Shown here piece by piece: positions 28,343 through 41,600 of a stretch of 64,000 nucleotides of DNA (its first letter is position 1; the number at the start of each line of letters is the position of its first letter). The position numbers were made by a program, and so were the translations under genes. This DNA is from Porites lobata (taxonomy: Eukaryota; Cnidaria; Anthozoa; Scleractinia; Poritidae), in assembly GCA_942486035.1 (NCBI GenBank), contig CALNXK010000020.1, forward strand, positions 4,377,501 to 4,441,500, read 5' to 3'. The notes beneath the pieces are model-generated. The model was not told where the DNA came from and made no database searches. It was given only the letters and a program-made list of their open reading frames with translations.

Positions 28343-29761
28343 GTGGTTTTGAACTATATATTTGGGTTCCCCTGAACGTTTTAAACATGACAATACCTTT
28401 CGTTTTGCTCGGCAATCTGAAACCCTATCCCATCCAAACATTTTCATAGGAAACGTAAGTTCGTATAATACGTTTAAGAACTAAGTTAAAGAGTAACTAT
28501 GTGATTAAGAAATAAATATTAAATAACAGTTTTAGGTCATATCAGCTCGTAAAACAGGAAGTCCTCCTTCTTTATTCTTTACATCCGCTTAGAATAAAGC
28601 GAAGGTCGTCTTCAAGCTCTACAGACCTTGCTTGATCTCCTGCCTTCTAGTACTGTAATAGGTTATGTGTACAAACGAATGTATGGTAAATAAAGACACG
28701 TCTTCTTCAAGCCCACCAGTTCTTGCCGTTCAAGCCCAAGACTTGCTTTCAAAGTAAATGATATTTCTGGAAACTTTGTTTCCGTACCGTCCTTACCAAA
28801 CAAAACACTGTGTTCACACTACATTGGGAAGGGCTTCTATTTACACATAACTAAGCTAGTGATTCCGGCGCGATTTCTGTAACAGAGCGAAGCCGCCTCG
28901 TGCCGATTTCCAAAGTGGAGAAACATACGATGTTTAGGCTCTGTTAACATTATACCATAAAAAATAAAGCTTGTTGCTGTTGTTGCTGTTAATTGGAACG
29001 TTTTTGAGGTGGTATAAAAAATAAATGATGTAAAAAGTAAAAGCATAACTTCTACATTTTTTTTTTGCTAAAATAAGGATAATTCACAAAAAAACTAGCA
29101 TGATTACGAGCACTGCTAGTAGCATATTATGCTACTTTTGACAGCACAATCTATTAAAGCCTAGTAATCATAATGATTATTCTGTTTTGAGTAAGTAAAA
29201 CTTTCTGGAGAAAAGGTATGACGTTAAGACAAAGAATAAAATTAAAGAAGAAGCAAAGACAGAAGGTAGCGCCGGTTTGTGACTTTAAAAAAGTGAGTTA
29301 CCTAGCTGGCATAATCGTCGAACAGTCAAGCGGTTACAGATGTCTTTGTTTTCTTCTTTGTTCATTGAATAAAACGAAGAGATTCCATGTTTCCGTGCTT
29401 CTGTTCAGAAATAGATTACAGAAGACATCAAAATATGGAAAACATCGCCGCCAAACTCGCTTGCGACTCGTGTGCCACTTTTTTTGGTTGTTTTTCTGTT
29501 TTGTCTTGTTTTTTTTCAATTGGTTTTTACCCCATTTTGACCTCAGCTTTGATCTACTACTGAACAAATGCACGGCAACATGGAATCTATTTGTTAAATC
29601 GTTTTTGGTTAAAACTTGTATTGCAACAAGCTTATGGTCACTATAGGCTGTAAACCTACCGATAATTAATACCAGAAAGCCAATAGGTTTATTTGCTAAA
29701 GTTTAGCTAAAATCTGCTCGCTGCTAATCATTTTCACCAAGGGTTTGTTTGAAAACCCTAA

Positions 29762-30076
29762 TTAAGGACTTTAAGATGCCACGAGGCTGACGACAACGAG
29801 AACGTCAAAAAAGCAATTGGTTGAATAAGCAAAACAACAACTCTGCAGGTGCGTCAGGTTTTTTTGTACATTTCTTTGCCGTCACTGCACGACTACGACG
29901 GAAAAATGCCTAATCTCACGTTTTATGGACGACGTAAACAAGCTACGACTAAATTTTCTTTCTATTTCTAAACTTGAATATGGTTCTTAGGAATTGGAGT
30001 TCGCTTGCGTTTGAAAAAGTTAATGAGCTGGAGAAATCGCGATGAGATTGCCGTCGTGGTATCTTAAACTCCCTAA
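29762..30076. mobile_element. MITE with TTTAAGAT(G/A)CCACGA ends
   Basis: Inverted ends TTAAGGACTTTAAGATGCCA and the complement of TTAGGGAGTTTAAGATACCA, 315 bases. Unit A keeps only its left portion from about 24,026. No coding frame. Confidence 0.6.
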
Positions 30077-30222
30077 CAGGTGGTTTTCATGTAATCTCGG
30101 GAGACTCAAATAATAATGGTGAAATGAACAAATGTTGGTGGACAAACAAAGCGAGCTAATGAGCGATCTTTTGTTTACCGTCCACCAGCATGGCGGTGAT
30201 CACGTAACGTGAAAACCACCGG
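30077..30222. mobile_element. Small MITE with GGTGGTTTTCA ends
   Basis: Directly abuts the previous MITE. Ends CAGGTGGTTTTCATGTAA and complement of CCGGTGGTTTTCACGTTAC. A second pairing (TGGTGGACAAACAAA with TTTGTTTACCGTCCACCA) lies inside. Present in unit B only. Confidence 0.5.
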
Positions 30223-30992
30223 CAATAACAAGAGGACGGTCGGATTTTTATTTTAAAGTTAAAGAGGCACTGCTAATTTAAAATGTCAGCAGCGAAAAGC
30301 TTTATCTTTATAAGTTTTTAGTTACTTTGCGTGTCTAATTTAAGTGCAAATTTTCCCATCAACTGTCAATGTTATTTTTTTCTTTAGCATTAATTACTTA
30401 CTATCTTAAGTTTGAATTGTGTTACTTCCATTAACTGTTATTTCTGAGGATGTAAGTTGAAGCATACACTGTACGAAACGCCATGTTAAAAGTTTTATTT
30501 TTCCCGCTGTACGTGTTTCCCTTATGTTTGCCACCGCAGTTAGAACGTTATTTCTTACAAAGATAATTAAAATTACCTTTTTTGTTTAATTCCACCATGA
30601 CGTTTAATTTATCCTGCTAAAAGCGTCATTCAAAAACCTAAACAACACGGTAACTAATTGTTTTGAGCAACCTTGACCTTTTAACTATTTAGGCAAAAAA
30701 AGCTGTCAAATGCCAAATGTTGTTTTATTAAATTTATTTTTAATTGTCCCATCCTCTTTTAATTAAGTTCGACCGTTAGAGTGATAATTTCAATTACTTA
30801 GCTTTTCTTATTTTTATTTTTTTTTTTTGGTTTTTGCTTGTTGTTGCGTTTTCATATTTTTTCCTCTGTTATAATCTATGGTCCGTTAAGGCCAAAAAAA
30901 AAAAAAGAAAAGAAAAGAAAGCAAAAGGAAAGGAAAGGAAAAGAAAAAGAAAAAGGAAAGATAACGTCAAATGGCTATTAAGTTAGTATGTG

Positions 30993-31142
30993 TAATCAAA
31001 TGGTGACGAGTGAAATTAGGGAATAATTTCACGCTCGTTTTGTCCAAATCCTAATAATTTCCCAAGCCTTCGGAAATTATTAGGATTTGGACAAAACGCA
31101 AGTGAAATTATTCCCTAATTTCACGAGTATACCATTTAATTA
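30993..31142. repeat. Near-perfect hairpin element
   Basis: Arms of about 60 bases with a loop of about six. The outer words GTGAAATTAGGGAATAATTTC and complement pair, and the inner ones (TTTTGTCCAAATCCTAATAA) pair again at the tip. Absent from the equivalent place of the unit ending at 18.42 kb. Confidence 0.8.
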
Positions 31143-31152
31143 CCTGTTAACA

Positions 31153-31506
31153 TCATGGGTGACGAATTACGTTAGCAATCTTGGATTTTTGACATGTTTA
31201 TCCTGGATCGTACCGATCGAGAACTCCACTCTCTCAAATGTTTAGACCTTAAATTTGGCTTATAAAGTTCAGAATTTTTCAGACTTTTTCGGAAAAATGC
31301 CTGTTACAATCCTTCTTGATGTTCTCTTGTGTGTCCAGGTTTTCTAAAGCGTCTTTTTGTGCCCTGACATCTTCATTCACTGCATTTTAAAACTTCGTCG
31401 CCATCTTGACACTGAGACGTACGGAAGGGTTGCCATGGCAATTTTGTAATCACAAATTAACGCTGAAATTTCGCGCCAAAATTTAGGAGTAATTCGTCAC
31501 CTATGA
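31153..31506. mobile_element. MITE with TCATGGGTGACGAATTAC ends
   Basis: 354 bases. Left end TCATGGGTGACGAATTAC (31153-31170) pairs with GTAATTCGTCACCTATGA (31489-31506), one mismatch. It separates the end of unit B from the start of the last partial unit. No coding. Confidence 0.6.
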
Positions 31507-32986
31507 TAATTCTCTCTCTCCCTCTCTTTTCTTCTTTGAATGACGAATGACAGATAGGTAAAATTGAGCCGTTGCTTGCATTAACCTTGGATAATAAATT
31601 AACTGACTTTCTTTCTTTTTTTTTGTTTGCACTGAATCTTTCTTTCCCCACGAGGTGTTTTGCAAACCATTATGGACCAGGAGAAGAGACAAATACTATT
31701 TTTCAAGTCCTTTAAATATAAGTAAATCGATTTGGATTGACCATACACATCCTCATTAAAAGCCGTTATGTATAAGAGGAAATGAGAAATCGTATAATGT
31801 TTGACTACGGTGTTGGTCAAGCCTTTTCATTGTTGATGTTGTTATTATTACCATATATTTTTTTCGTCTCCTTTTCTTGTAATTGCTAACGACAGGTAGA
31901 TAATTGAGCCTTGCCTAAATTCAGCAAAGACAATGAATCACCCGACCTTTTTTTCTTTTTTTTTTTTCAGTATCTTTCTTTCTTTACAAGGTGTTTTGCA
32001 AGCAGTTACATAAGGTTTAGGAGAGGAGGCTCATACTGGCACTTTCAAAGACATTTGAAAGCCTTTGAAATGTGTATTAAGGAAGGCAACCTAGGAATCG
32101 ACACGGTTGATGCCAAGACTTTTCCTCTTCCTGATTTACTATATATACACAAACACCTTATTGAAAGCTGCTAGCCGCTAAGTAGGAGGAAAAGAAAAAT
32201 TATTGAATATTTCACTTCGATGTTGGTCACTGGAAGCACGTAAAGTAATCAAATCGAAGGTTGGCTAATAACTGATATTGTGTCCTATTTACTATATTGC
32301 CTTTTCCTATCCCCAAACGAGAAGTCTCGTCTTTGGTGCAATTTAATGAAACCTCATAACTTTACCGTGGAAGCGAAACGCGAAAGAAATATGTTAGCAA
32401 CTTTTCGTGATTGCTTTTAGTCTGTAAAGCATAAGGCCCCGGGCAATTCAAATACACATTGGATTTTTGAACAATGCCAGGAGAGTGGTCTAAGTTTTGA
32501 TTCCTATAATTTTCGATTTGACACCGCAATTTATTTATCGATTTTCACCGATTTCCGTTATCAATCGATAAAAATCACTTGATTTCGACTGACTACTCCG
32601 GGATGTATTGTATTGCATTGTATCACATTGCATTGTATTGTATAACATAATTAGCTGTAATTTGAAAAGGCTATGATTTTTTTCCTTTATTACTTTTATT
32701 TACGTTTTCCTTTTCAATATTTGTTATCATTTTTTATATATATATACAGCTTTTTCACGTTCTTTCTCCTGAAGTCTAAGAAGCTCCTCGATCGACCTTT
32801 ATAGCCCTTACCCAATGTATCTGTTGTTAAATATGACATCTTGTCCTTGTTGAATTGTTTGTTCTGTATCCGTAGTTCTTAAAAGTTTTCTTTGAATTTC
32901 CTGTAAAAGGCAAGGAATTGGGTTGATATTATTATTTCTAATTTTTCCGTTGACAGATGCTGACCTAACGTACAGAAATCTGTTAA

Positions 32987-34029
32987 CCCTCGGACGCACA
33001 CGCAAACTCATACCCCCACCGTGGTGCAAGGGGGCGAAGGGGGAAGGGGTTAGATGGAACCCCATCCCCGGTGTTTTGATATGTTGCAGTATTTCGAAAC
33101 GATTTTACTTTAAGTGGAAAGCCTTTGATCTTCCTAATAAGATTTCGTATATTTTACGGGTAGTGGCGCTGCTGGAGGCCTGTGGCGTCACCAACAATGG
33201 TCGCCATCTTGGATCTTTCCAATGATTAGAAATCAGGCTGAAACCGCCAGAAACGGTAATTTTTTTGTGCTTAAAGTAGCTGTGTCAGGAACTTCAGCCA
33301 AATTAGGTAATTACAAAATGCCCGTTGAATTAAGAGAAACGTAGAAATAACTGCTTAAAACATTAAAAGAACGTTAAAATAACGTAACAGAAACAACAGA
33401 TGCCACGGATGGGCAAAACTGAGGAAGATTGAAACGGATTGAAATTAGGGTTTTTGAAAACTGTTGAGCCTAACAGTTTTTCAAAGTTGATCCCAAAATG
33501 AACTGACTTGACAACTTTAAAAAGAAAAACAAAATAATGCTCATGGAGACTTTTATTGTTTTGAAAAAACATTTATTTGTTTCTCTCCGATCTCTGATTT
33601 TATCATTTACCCGTAATTTCTTTGCTTACTTTAAGTTCCATAGCGATTGAGGGCGAGTAATTGGCAAAATTAAACAAAATGAACTGGACTGCCGTGACAC
33701 AGCCCCTTTAAAATGAAAAACAACACTAACATAAGCACTTTGCATGATTTTAGCCACAAAATTTACTTTTATTGTTGAAAGAAATTGAAAAAACATGTAT
33801 TTTCATTCAAAATTGGCTTGACCACCCGCAACTTATGACGCCATATATGGTAACCATAGCAACTGACCATCACTAAACTTGGCTCAAAATCTGCGCGAGG
33901 AATGAACAAACGGCTACTGAAAACGTCAGGCGCTGCTGTTTCATCCTCTAAGGAAAAAAAAACTCAGAAAAGCCTTATGGAGGGTGGCATCCCGCCCCCT
34001 CCGCTCCCCCTCCCTTGTATGTCCGAGGG
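32987..34029. mobile_element. piggyBac-like non-autonomous element
   Basis: 1043 bases with inverted ends CCCTCGGAC and complement, flanked by TTAA at 32983-32986 and 34030-34033. A TTAA target and CCCT-type ends fit piggyBac. The interior has no long frame. A degenerate relative lies at 48330-48715. Confidence 0.75.
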
Positions 34030-34436
34030 TTAATTGTTTCTGGTCTGTTATCGTTTTGATTTGCTTGTTTGTTTGCTTGTTTTTTGGTTGAAGAGTACAA
34101 TTATTTCCTTGTTTCAGAACTCCTCTGCACTTTAAGATGATAGCATTTGGCGATTGTTGATTTTTCCAGCCTCGATACCGATCGATCTTCCTTTTCTCAT
34201 CCTGACTGTGCTAAATGAGAGGTTTAAACAGAGCAAACACAAAATGACGCCATTCTAGTATTGGTCTGCAACCACGGAACGAGGCAGCCATGTTGAAATT
34301 CGAAGAATTTGTATGAAAACAAAAGCAAACAAACAAACAAAACAAAACAAGATCTATAGTTTAGTTCTAGCGGAGTGAACTGAAGCAATTGGCGTATGCA
34401 CTTCATGGTAAATGACAGATGCTAGAACTTTCAAGT

Positions 34437-35390
34437 AATTAATAATAAGTCATAATAATAATCTTTATTGAGATGACTTTTTCATATAAAATATGGTTTT
34501 CAAAAAGGATCTCATAAAATCAAAAAAAAAATACAAAATACAAAATATAAAATACACACAATTCGCAAAGATATTAAAAATCTAAAATATGTAAAAACTA
34601 TTAATTAAAAATGTACAAGATATTAACTCAAATTCATTTAAATTACAAATTTAAAAAGATTACGTTTAAAAATATTCAGATTCACGGATTGTCTGATTGC
34701 CTGGCTAAGGGAGTTAAATGGCATGAAATGCAGTCCGTTGTTTGCCTCAACTCCTCTTGACACTTGGAAGTCTGAGATTCAGCTTAGTTCTGGTATTACG
34801 ATCGTGTTGTTCTTGCTGTCTTATGAAGTTCACAGAAATGCATCTTCTCTGAAAACGCCTTTTTTCTAATGGAACCCACTTAAGAGTGGCAAGCGCATGC
34901 GTAGCAGATGAACAAAGAGGTCTGTCTAAAATTATTTTACCAGCCTTATTCTGCAAGACCTCCAAACTGGTCATTAAGGTTACCTTATGCTTGTCTCCCC
35001 AAACAAGGTCTGCATAATCAAATAAAGGCATGACAAGACTATGAAGATGTGCACTAAAAGGTAATAAATGCTTAATGCGATTAAAAGCCAAGCCTTTGAT
35101 TAATTTTGCCAGCAATGTATTCAACATGATTTTTCAATGTAAAATCAGATGTTATATACATTGTGGTCGAAGATCGATACTGTTAGAGCCATTTTGCTTT
35201 CCAATCTCCTGTTACTACCTACAAGCATACATTTGGTTTTCTCGAGATTCAAAGTTAGCTTGTGATCGTTTAGCCATTTCGCGACGCCCAACAAGTGCGA
35301 TTTAGCTTATCACTGAGCTCCTGGGAAGATGAGCCTTAACAGTAAATCACGGTGTCGTCTGCATATAGGGACGCGCAGCAGCATTCCAGA
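34437..35390 (-). mobile_element. LINE 3' fragment (CR1/jockey-like)
   Basis: Minus strand. From the 5' end: ASLYADDTVIYC (the YADD box of reverse transcriptase, about 35,380-35,345), then HKLTLNLEKTKCMLVGSNR, a frameshift near 35,090, LVMPLFDYADLVWG..LQNKAGKIILDRP, and a C-terminal FMPFNSLSQAIRQS. It ends in a 3' UTR with AATAAAG and an (ATT)n tail at about 34,460-34,437. Several stops, so it is dead. Confidence 0.75.
34747..35127 (-). pseudogene. Reverse transcriptase C-terminal region of the LINE
   Basis: Longest open part (126 codons) of the CR1/jockey-like fragment, carrying the conserved LFDYADLVWGDK and LQNKAGKIILDR blocks and LKWVPLEKRR. Frames upstream and downstream continue the same protein after shifts. 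Confidence 0.7.
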
Positions 35391-35394
35391 ATGC

Positions 35395-36200
35395 TTGGCA
35401 GATAAAGATTATAAAAAGATGAATATATTTTATTGTTTATTTGTTTTTTATTCATTCATTTATTTATTTGATATTTTATTAATGCCTGGATTTATAATTC
35501 ATCTTTTGGCGTTCCTCGATATTGACTGATGTTAGGGATTTTTCGTTTTCTGTTACTGTCTCTGGTGTATGCTCTTACCACTTATCGGCCACTTTGATTT
35601 TGGACTCTTTATATATTGCAGATTTTCCAGTGGATGTAAGAGGCAGCTTTGTTGTGTCTATGTAAGCACTCTGACTTGCAAATTTAGGGCAGCCACTTGT
35701 AATGTGATCGATGGTTTCTTCGTTCGAAACGGTTGCAAACTCTGCATATAAGGTTGACGTCTTGGTTCAAAACTCTATGTTGGCAGGATCTCGTCGCCAA
35801 GCTTTGATCTTGGGCTGCGACGGCCAGGCCTTCCGTTTCTGCCTTAAGCTCAGCACTTGTTAGCCATTTTTGGGTTAAGCTGCAATCCACATCTGCCTCT
35901 AGTTGCTTCCAGTAGGGTACTTTCCATGCAATGATTTCTCTTCCCATTTTTGGGCAATCCTCACTTTTGGTTGTTTTTTAGCACTGGCCTGAGCTCTTTT
36001 CGCAAATGCCGTGTCCGATTCATTTTCAGTAAATTTCAGGTACGGGATGTCAAGTTCTTTTCTGTAGGTTTCTGCTTGCTTTCTAATAGAGTACCATATA
36101 TTTTTTTCTTTTCTGGGTAGGTAGATTATATCAGCATCAGCTTTTGGGTGGTGCGTTCTTGCCAATTTTAGCAGCTTCATTGTTTTTCCATTTCTAGCTC
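35395..36200 (-). pseudogene. C-terminal fragment of another LINE polyprotein
   Basis: Minus strand, two or three frames. HHPKADADIIYLPRKE (about 36,150) leads, then QKWEEKSLHGKYPT, a shift, WLTSAELKAETEGL..AAQDQSLATR, and a Cys-His knuckle CRVCN..EETIDHITSGCP (about 35,740-35,690). After a stop, EHTPETVTEN follows. I recognise this set from widespread animal LINE polyproteins of uncertain clade. It abuts the CR1/jockey-like piece, so two dead LINEs lie head to tail. Confidence 0.65.
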
Positions 36201-39200
36201 TTGGATGGTAGTATCCATGTAGTATCTAGTATCCATATTATTAATTATCACTATTTTTTTATTTCATTTTGAGTAGTTTTGACTGGAATCTGTTGCTTCT
36301 TCCCAAGTATTCAACGTTCTGGTGATATTTCAATTTTGTTATTTCCGTCGTATACCTGGTGGTATCGGAACAATTGACCTTACGTACTAGACGCCCTTTT
36401 GGGCTAAAGGGTCAGTTACAACGGGAAATGGCTTGTTTTTAATTAGCGTCAAACTTTCCATATGCATCGTTTCAAGAAAGTGCAAAAGGGTGCTGTAAAA
36501 TTTCATTTTCAAATGGAATCGTTAATCACTGGGTGTCCTTTCTTCTTCCGCAATTAAACGGAGTTAATAACTATTCTAAATAATGAAGCTGGTTTGACCG
36601 AATGATTAATACATTTATGAGATTGTAGTTATGGATGACTCTTCATTTAACTTTACATACGTGACGACGTATGCGAAAGTTTAGAACCTTCTCAGTTTTG
36701 TACACGCAAGAATAATGAAAAAAACTAGGCTTAAACAAAAGGCAGTAAAATGCATGCTTAGGTCTTAAATGCACTTAAATCGTTATATTATTCTGTTTTT
36801 TATACCTTTTTGCCCTTTCTTTTTCTTCTCCTCCTTCGATTGCATCGTCCAAAAATGCACGGTGGTCGTATTGAACCCTTCTTTTCCATATTTGCTAAGT
36901 TTTCAAGCGAAGAATTACCAGCTTTTGTTAACAAACAATCCATTGTCCATAACATTGTACACAGAAGAAATAGAAAAGTTAAATGCATTGTTTAAATCCG
37001 CCAGCGATTGGGTTCGATTTAGAGGACAACCAGACTATGGGGGCCTTTCAAACAATTTAAGATGAAAGAACGCTCAATATACTCTTTATATTTAGCAGAT
37101 AAGACCATTAATCAATACTCAGGCTTTTAATAACTATTTATGAGACTTAAATGAGAGGAAGAGTGAATGCCTCACGGAAATGCGTCATTGTTCCCTTCGT
37201 TAGAGTGGGAGGCTTTAGCGGAAATATCAAAGACCATCCACCTGCGTATAATAACTTATCGTAGCTGTCATTTGTTAGGTTTTAAGTATTGCTAGGTGAA
37301 ATTAATTTCACAGCGCCGCCGATAAGCCGAACTTTTAGCTAGCTTCTCTTTGTCTTTAATCGATCGCAAAATCGTGACTACAGTCGGTTAGATTTTACAA
37401 AGCAAAACTGGACACGCGTAGTCTTAGGATAAATCTTTTTTTTTTTTTCTAATTTCCTTTATCCATTCCTTCAATTTTAAAGGATGACGCCTTGACTTGG
37501 AATTACGCTAGCATCGTCACAATTTACTGTCGCACCGGGAGTGGAATTTGACCGACACGAAATTTACCTCCGAATAGCGCCAGCAACCATCATTAACGAG
37601 TTTTAAGCCATTTTCGGAAAAAATTCGGTGATGTCGAACTTAAAATAACAGAAGGTGGAAGGTTTTCAGGTTCATTTGTTTACTACTAGCCCTCTCGACT
37701 ATTGGGAGTGTCGCTAAATCTGGTGGTTCAGGCTGTTTAACAAGTTGACTATTAGAAATAAATGCCTAAATTAAGAACAACCTAGCTACCCAGAAGCTAA
37801 AACAACTCTTTTTTTTTTCCCGTTTAATTTATTTTTCTCCTTGTAGAACATGACGTTGCCATTAACTGAATATTCCAAGGCATGGTTTTTCGGGTATAAT
37901 AAACTGCATCAGGTATTTTTAAATGCATTTTATTGTTTTCAAGCTCACTCTTAATCAACTGATTCAAGCAGATGTAAACTGATTTTACAGCAGGGAATGA
38001 TCTGAGATTCAATTTTGGAAGTCATGGACCAGAGCAGTATTCATGTTCAGAAATATAATTATATAAAAGAATTGATATTCAATCAAACAATCCCGCAAAT
38101 CCATTTACTTGGGGCGATAAGAAGTAACAGCTTCTGTTTATCAAATCAAAATATAACATTAAACCGACACTAAGTTTAAAAAGATCAAATTGTTAATCAT
38201 TGATACGCTTTTTTAAAAGTTCATATGCAAATTTGCGTCTAACCATTTTGTATGGTGTAATTAAGAAATGACTTAATTTTATATATATATATATAAAAAG
38301 ATAGATAATACAATTTTTGGTTTCAGCATTACGGCCATAAGTTTTGAAAATATTTTACCAGAATACCCTTTGGTGCAAGTTGATTTGATAAAAATTGGTT
38401 TTACATTAATTTGGTAAGTTTTGGGGAAATAAACTAGCGATAAGGTGTCTTGGACATGGTCAATGTAAACATTACAAGTCACCACTCAAAGAAACTTGCT
38501 GTTTCCATGGACCAAATCAGTCATTTTATCTCGCATATGTCTTTATGACTCTAGTCGCAATTCTAACTTCATTCGCATTCCTCACCCGTCTGTTTGATTG
38601 GTCGATCAACTTTGGCAGGTGAAAATTGCCCCAAATAAATATCTGGCAGTGAATTTGATCAATAATAAAATATATACATATTTATTTATTCTTTTTGTGG
38701 TTATGAATGAAGCCTATTGTTAGTCTCTGTGAACTTACCAAATGTTCTATTCTTTTTCTTTCTATTGATTATATTTTAATTTAATTCAATGTTTATTATC
38801 GACCTAAGACACGGAAATCCTAATCGTCCATAAAAAATCTTCCCCCGTTATCGCGGATTAGAGGCTAACTTTCTTTTCAAGGTAATTTTCCATGTTCATG
38901 ATCAACTTAAATGAATAACAGCCTGCAAATACGCTTCTTGAAACTGTGTTTTTTGTCCATAACTCGACAAATATTAAATGTTCAAAGACACAAGAAGTCA
39001 GAGGAAATCAAGTGGTAGAAACCAAATATATAGATCTTTTTTAGAATCGTTTGAGGAAGTCGTTTACTATCGTTCGTATTTGAGCGTGGGTCAATGTTTC
39101 CGCAATACAACATTTCACTAGCTAGTTTAAATTTTCATTTTCCACTTTTTTGCACTGACAATCTTTTCGCATCCTTAAAACATTATGCACAAAACACCTT

Positions 39201-39973
39201 CTAATTGTTTAATAGTATGTCATACTTTAACGAGTCAACAAGTGCGTAACTGAAAGGAAGATCTAATTTACACATTTATAGTTATCAATGGGAAGAGCGT
39301 TTCTGTTTTCCTCTAAAGCAATTTAGTATCCTTTATCAAGGACCTAAAATCTGGAATTCGTTGGCTATTTCACAAAGCTCTCCTTCTATATTTGTTTTTG
39401 TTTTTGTTTTTTAAATTAAAGAATTATCTCACTGATAGCCGATCATAATTTTCTGATCTTGCTCACTCTGCACTCAGCCATGAATTTAGTTCATTAGGTA
39501 GTTGAAGGAAGCAGATTAATATAACCTTCAAGTTTCGTTAGGCTTCCTTGTCACTTTAATTTTATAATTTAATTAACAACTTTTGTTCACGTTGTATAAG
39601 GTTTTGTGAGTGAATAAATAAACAAATAAACAAATGAATAACTACATTTCACAATTCATATGAATAATTTTTAAAATGTCTTTACCATAGATAGTTTTTC
39701 CTTACACTTCGAAAACCTTAGTGTAATTAAGCACTATTGTTTTTGGAAAGCCTTAAAAGTAAAGAAAACGATGCAGTTCCTGAAGTCAATGATGTTTTGG
39801 CTTTGGAGGCAGTAACCAGATGTAAAATAAAAATACTGTGCTCACATTTATAAAACCAATATTCCCATCCTGAAATCCTTGCATTTTCTTGTTGACGCGA
39901 TTAATTGGTTACGACATCGTGTCGTACAGTTTAAGAGTAACTGGGCTTGTAATTTCAGGACTAAGACTGAGCA
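36201..39973. other. AT-rich intergenic stretch
   Basis: No supported gene. Short frames (36769-37065 and its mirror, 37824-38012, 38279-38485) show no domains, acceptable start context or repeats. A short (TA)n lies at 38,279-38,295. Confidence 0.45.
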
Positions 39974-41363
39974 ATAGTCCAGCTGTTATCGACCAAAATT
40001 GTTCACTTTTATGATAAAAGCATGAAACTTTGCCAGATTACAACCAACCCTAAGACTCCTGGATATGGAGCCAAGCCAAATTCAACACTGGACACGAGTA
40101 CTGCGCAGGCCCTAAAATGGCCTACATGAAAACGAGGCTGTTAGTGGAAATCCTTCTAAAATACCATTTTTGAGTGTTTCTGTAAATAAAAGTCGTAGAT
40201 ATTGTGGAAGAAGACATTTGCTTTACTGTCATGCTTTCTTTGGTGTCACGTGACCCCTCCTTCCAAATATGACGGGCTATTGTTGGGTGTCCTGTGCTGA
40301 AGCTGCCTTCTGTGCGTTTGTGTGTTTAAAGGGGTGAGAAGGGGCACCTTTTCAGGCAAGTTCAAATGATAACACTCTTGCAACTATTGTCCAATTATCA
40401 ACGGCTGTTTTTTCCATACAAATGCAAATCATTACATGAAAACGAGGCAAAAATCTTTTCAGCGGTTTGAAAAGCCTCCAGTTAGCCCTGCGTGCAGTCA
40501 TCTTGAGTTGGATTCATAGACCATTGCCTAAAAGCCTGAATTGATCAAAAATTGTGATCGCACGGCGTTTTTGCGGAGTTTTTTTCTCCACAGACGACAA
40601 TAGAAAGTCACATGACATAGACTTTTTCCTTAAATAGGCCATATTGAAGGAATTGAAGAGCCCCCTTTTCTGATAGTTGTTTCCTCAAGATAGTTGTAGA
40701 TGTCACTGTATCTTAAGAGTAGGTTGTACACCATTTTTGCCAAAGAAGCAGTTTTTCTTTCATTTAATGAGTTCATAGCCACAGACTGCCACGATATACC
40801 CCTTAGCAGGAGCCGCCCTTAGGCAAAGTAAAAACCTTTAGACTTGTATGCCTCAGAAGTGTTGTTCCCTACACATATCCCATTCATACACTGCTCGACA
40901 GGTATGTTGCATGAGCACTACTCGAGTTGAGGAAACACTATGAAGGTCACTTTATCTTCTTGAAATGTCTGGAATACGACGTAATTGTCAGCCTGTTTCA
41001 GTTTATGCAAACAAGATGCAAGAGCGTTAACTTATGTTTGGTGGGATGTGTGCAGCACAGTTTTAAAGTATGGGAATAAATTTCCTTAGTAAAATCTCGT
41101 TTCACCATTTGAATTCTCATCTTCTTATTCATGGAAAGATTTCACTCTTTTGATTATTATTCTTCACCGATTTTAGAAGGGTGTTTCTGTTTTGCTTTGC
41201 ACAAAAATGGATACACACATTCGTTACTTGGTGCACCTACCGTCATTTTGAATAAGATGGCTTGCGGTTATATAAGCAATGAATGAGCCACACCCTTCTT
41301 TTCAACTCCGTTCTGTTACTGAGATGCTGTTCATCTGGTACTGGTAAACTGCCTGCTGAGCAT

Positions 41364-41600
41364 TTTGAACAATATGAAGCTCGCGGATTATGAGCTGAAA
41401 CTAATCTTTGTCATTACACATGGCGCCAAATACCCCAAGCAACCTGTCTACAGAAATACGTGGCTCGTGGAAGAGATTAAAATGCTGTATATACGGCTGC
41501 TATGAGAACGATGATCTAAGGGTTGAGTGGGATAATAAAGCCGCCCAAGTCGCAAAACCCCATACGAATCTCTTCCTACCCACTACAAATCCTTAGCATT
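41364..41600 (+). other. Possible short exon inside the large inverted-repeat element
   Basis: About 90 bases after GGTTATATAAGC (a TATA-box-like word) there are two overlapping short frames: one of 43 codons starting MKLADYELKLIFVITHG and another of 62 codons from 41408. Neither is recognisable. This is the only place in the element interior with promoter-like and coding-like signals together. Confidence 0.2.

Larger units (their letters stand above)
13670..32510. repeat. Decayed tandem array of at least five related units
   Basis: A landmark block (ending ACGACAGGTAGATAA, then a GTGTTTTGCAA segment and CGACACGGTCGATACCAA) recurs starting near 13.67, 15.83, 18.48, 24.96 and 31.54 kb. A second landmark block (AATAAAGCTTGTTGTTG, then AGCATATTATGCTACTTTTG) recurs at 16.45, 21.49 and 28.97 kb. 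Units A (about 18.4-24.95) and B (about 24.95-31.54) are the fullest, near 6.5 kb each. The earlier two are shorter and the last is partial. Unit-specific insertions are listed separately. Identity was judged by eye. Confidence 0.75.
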
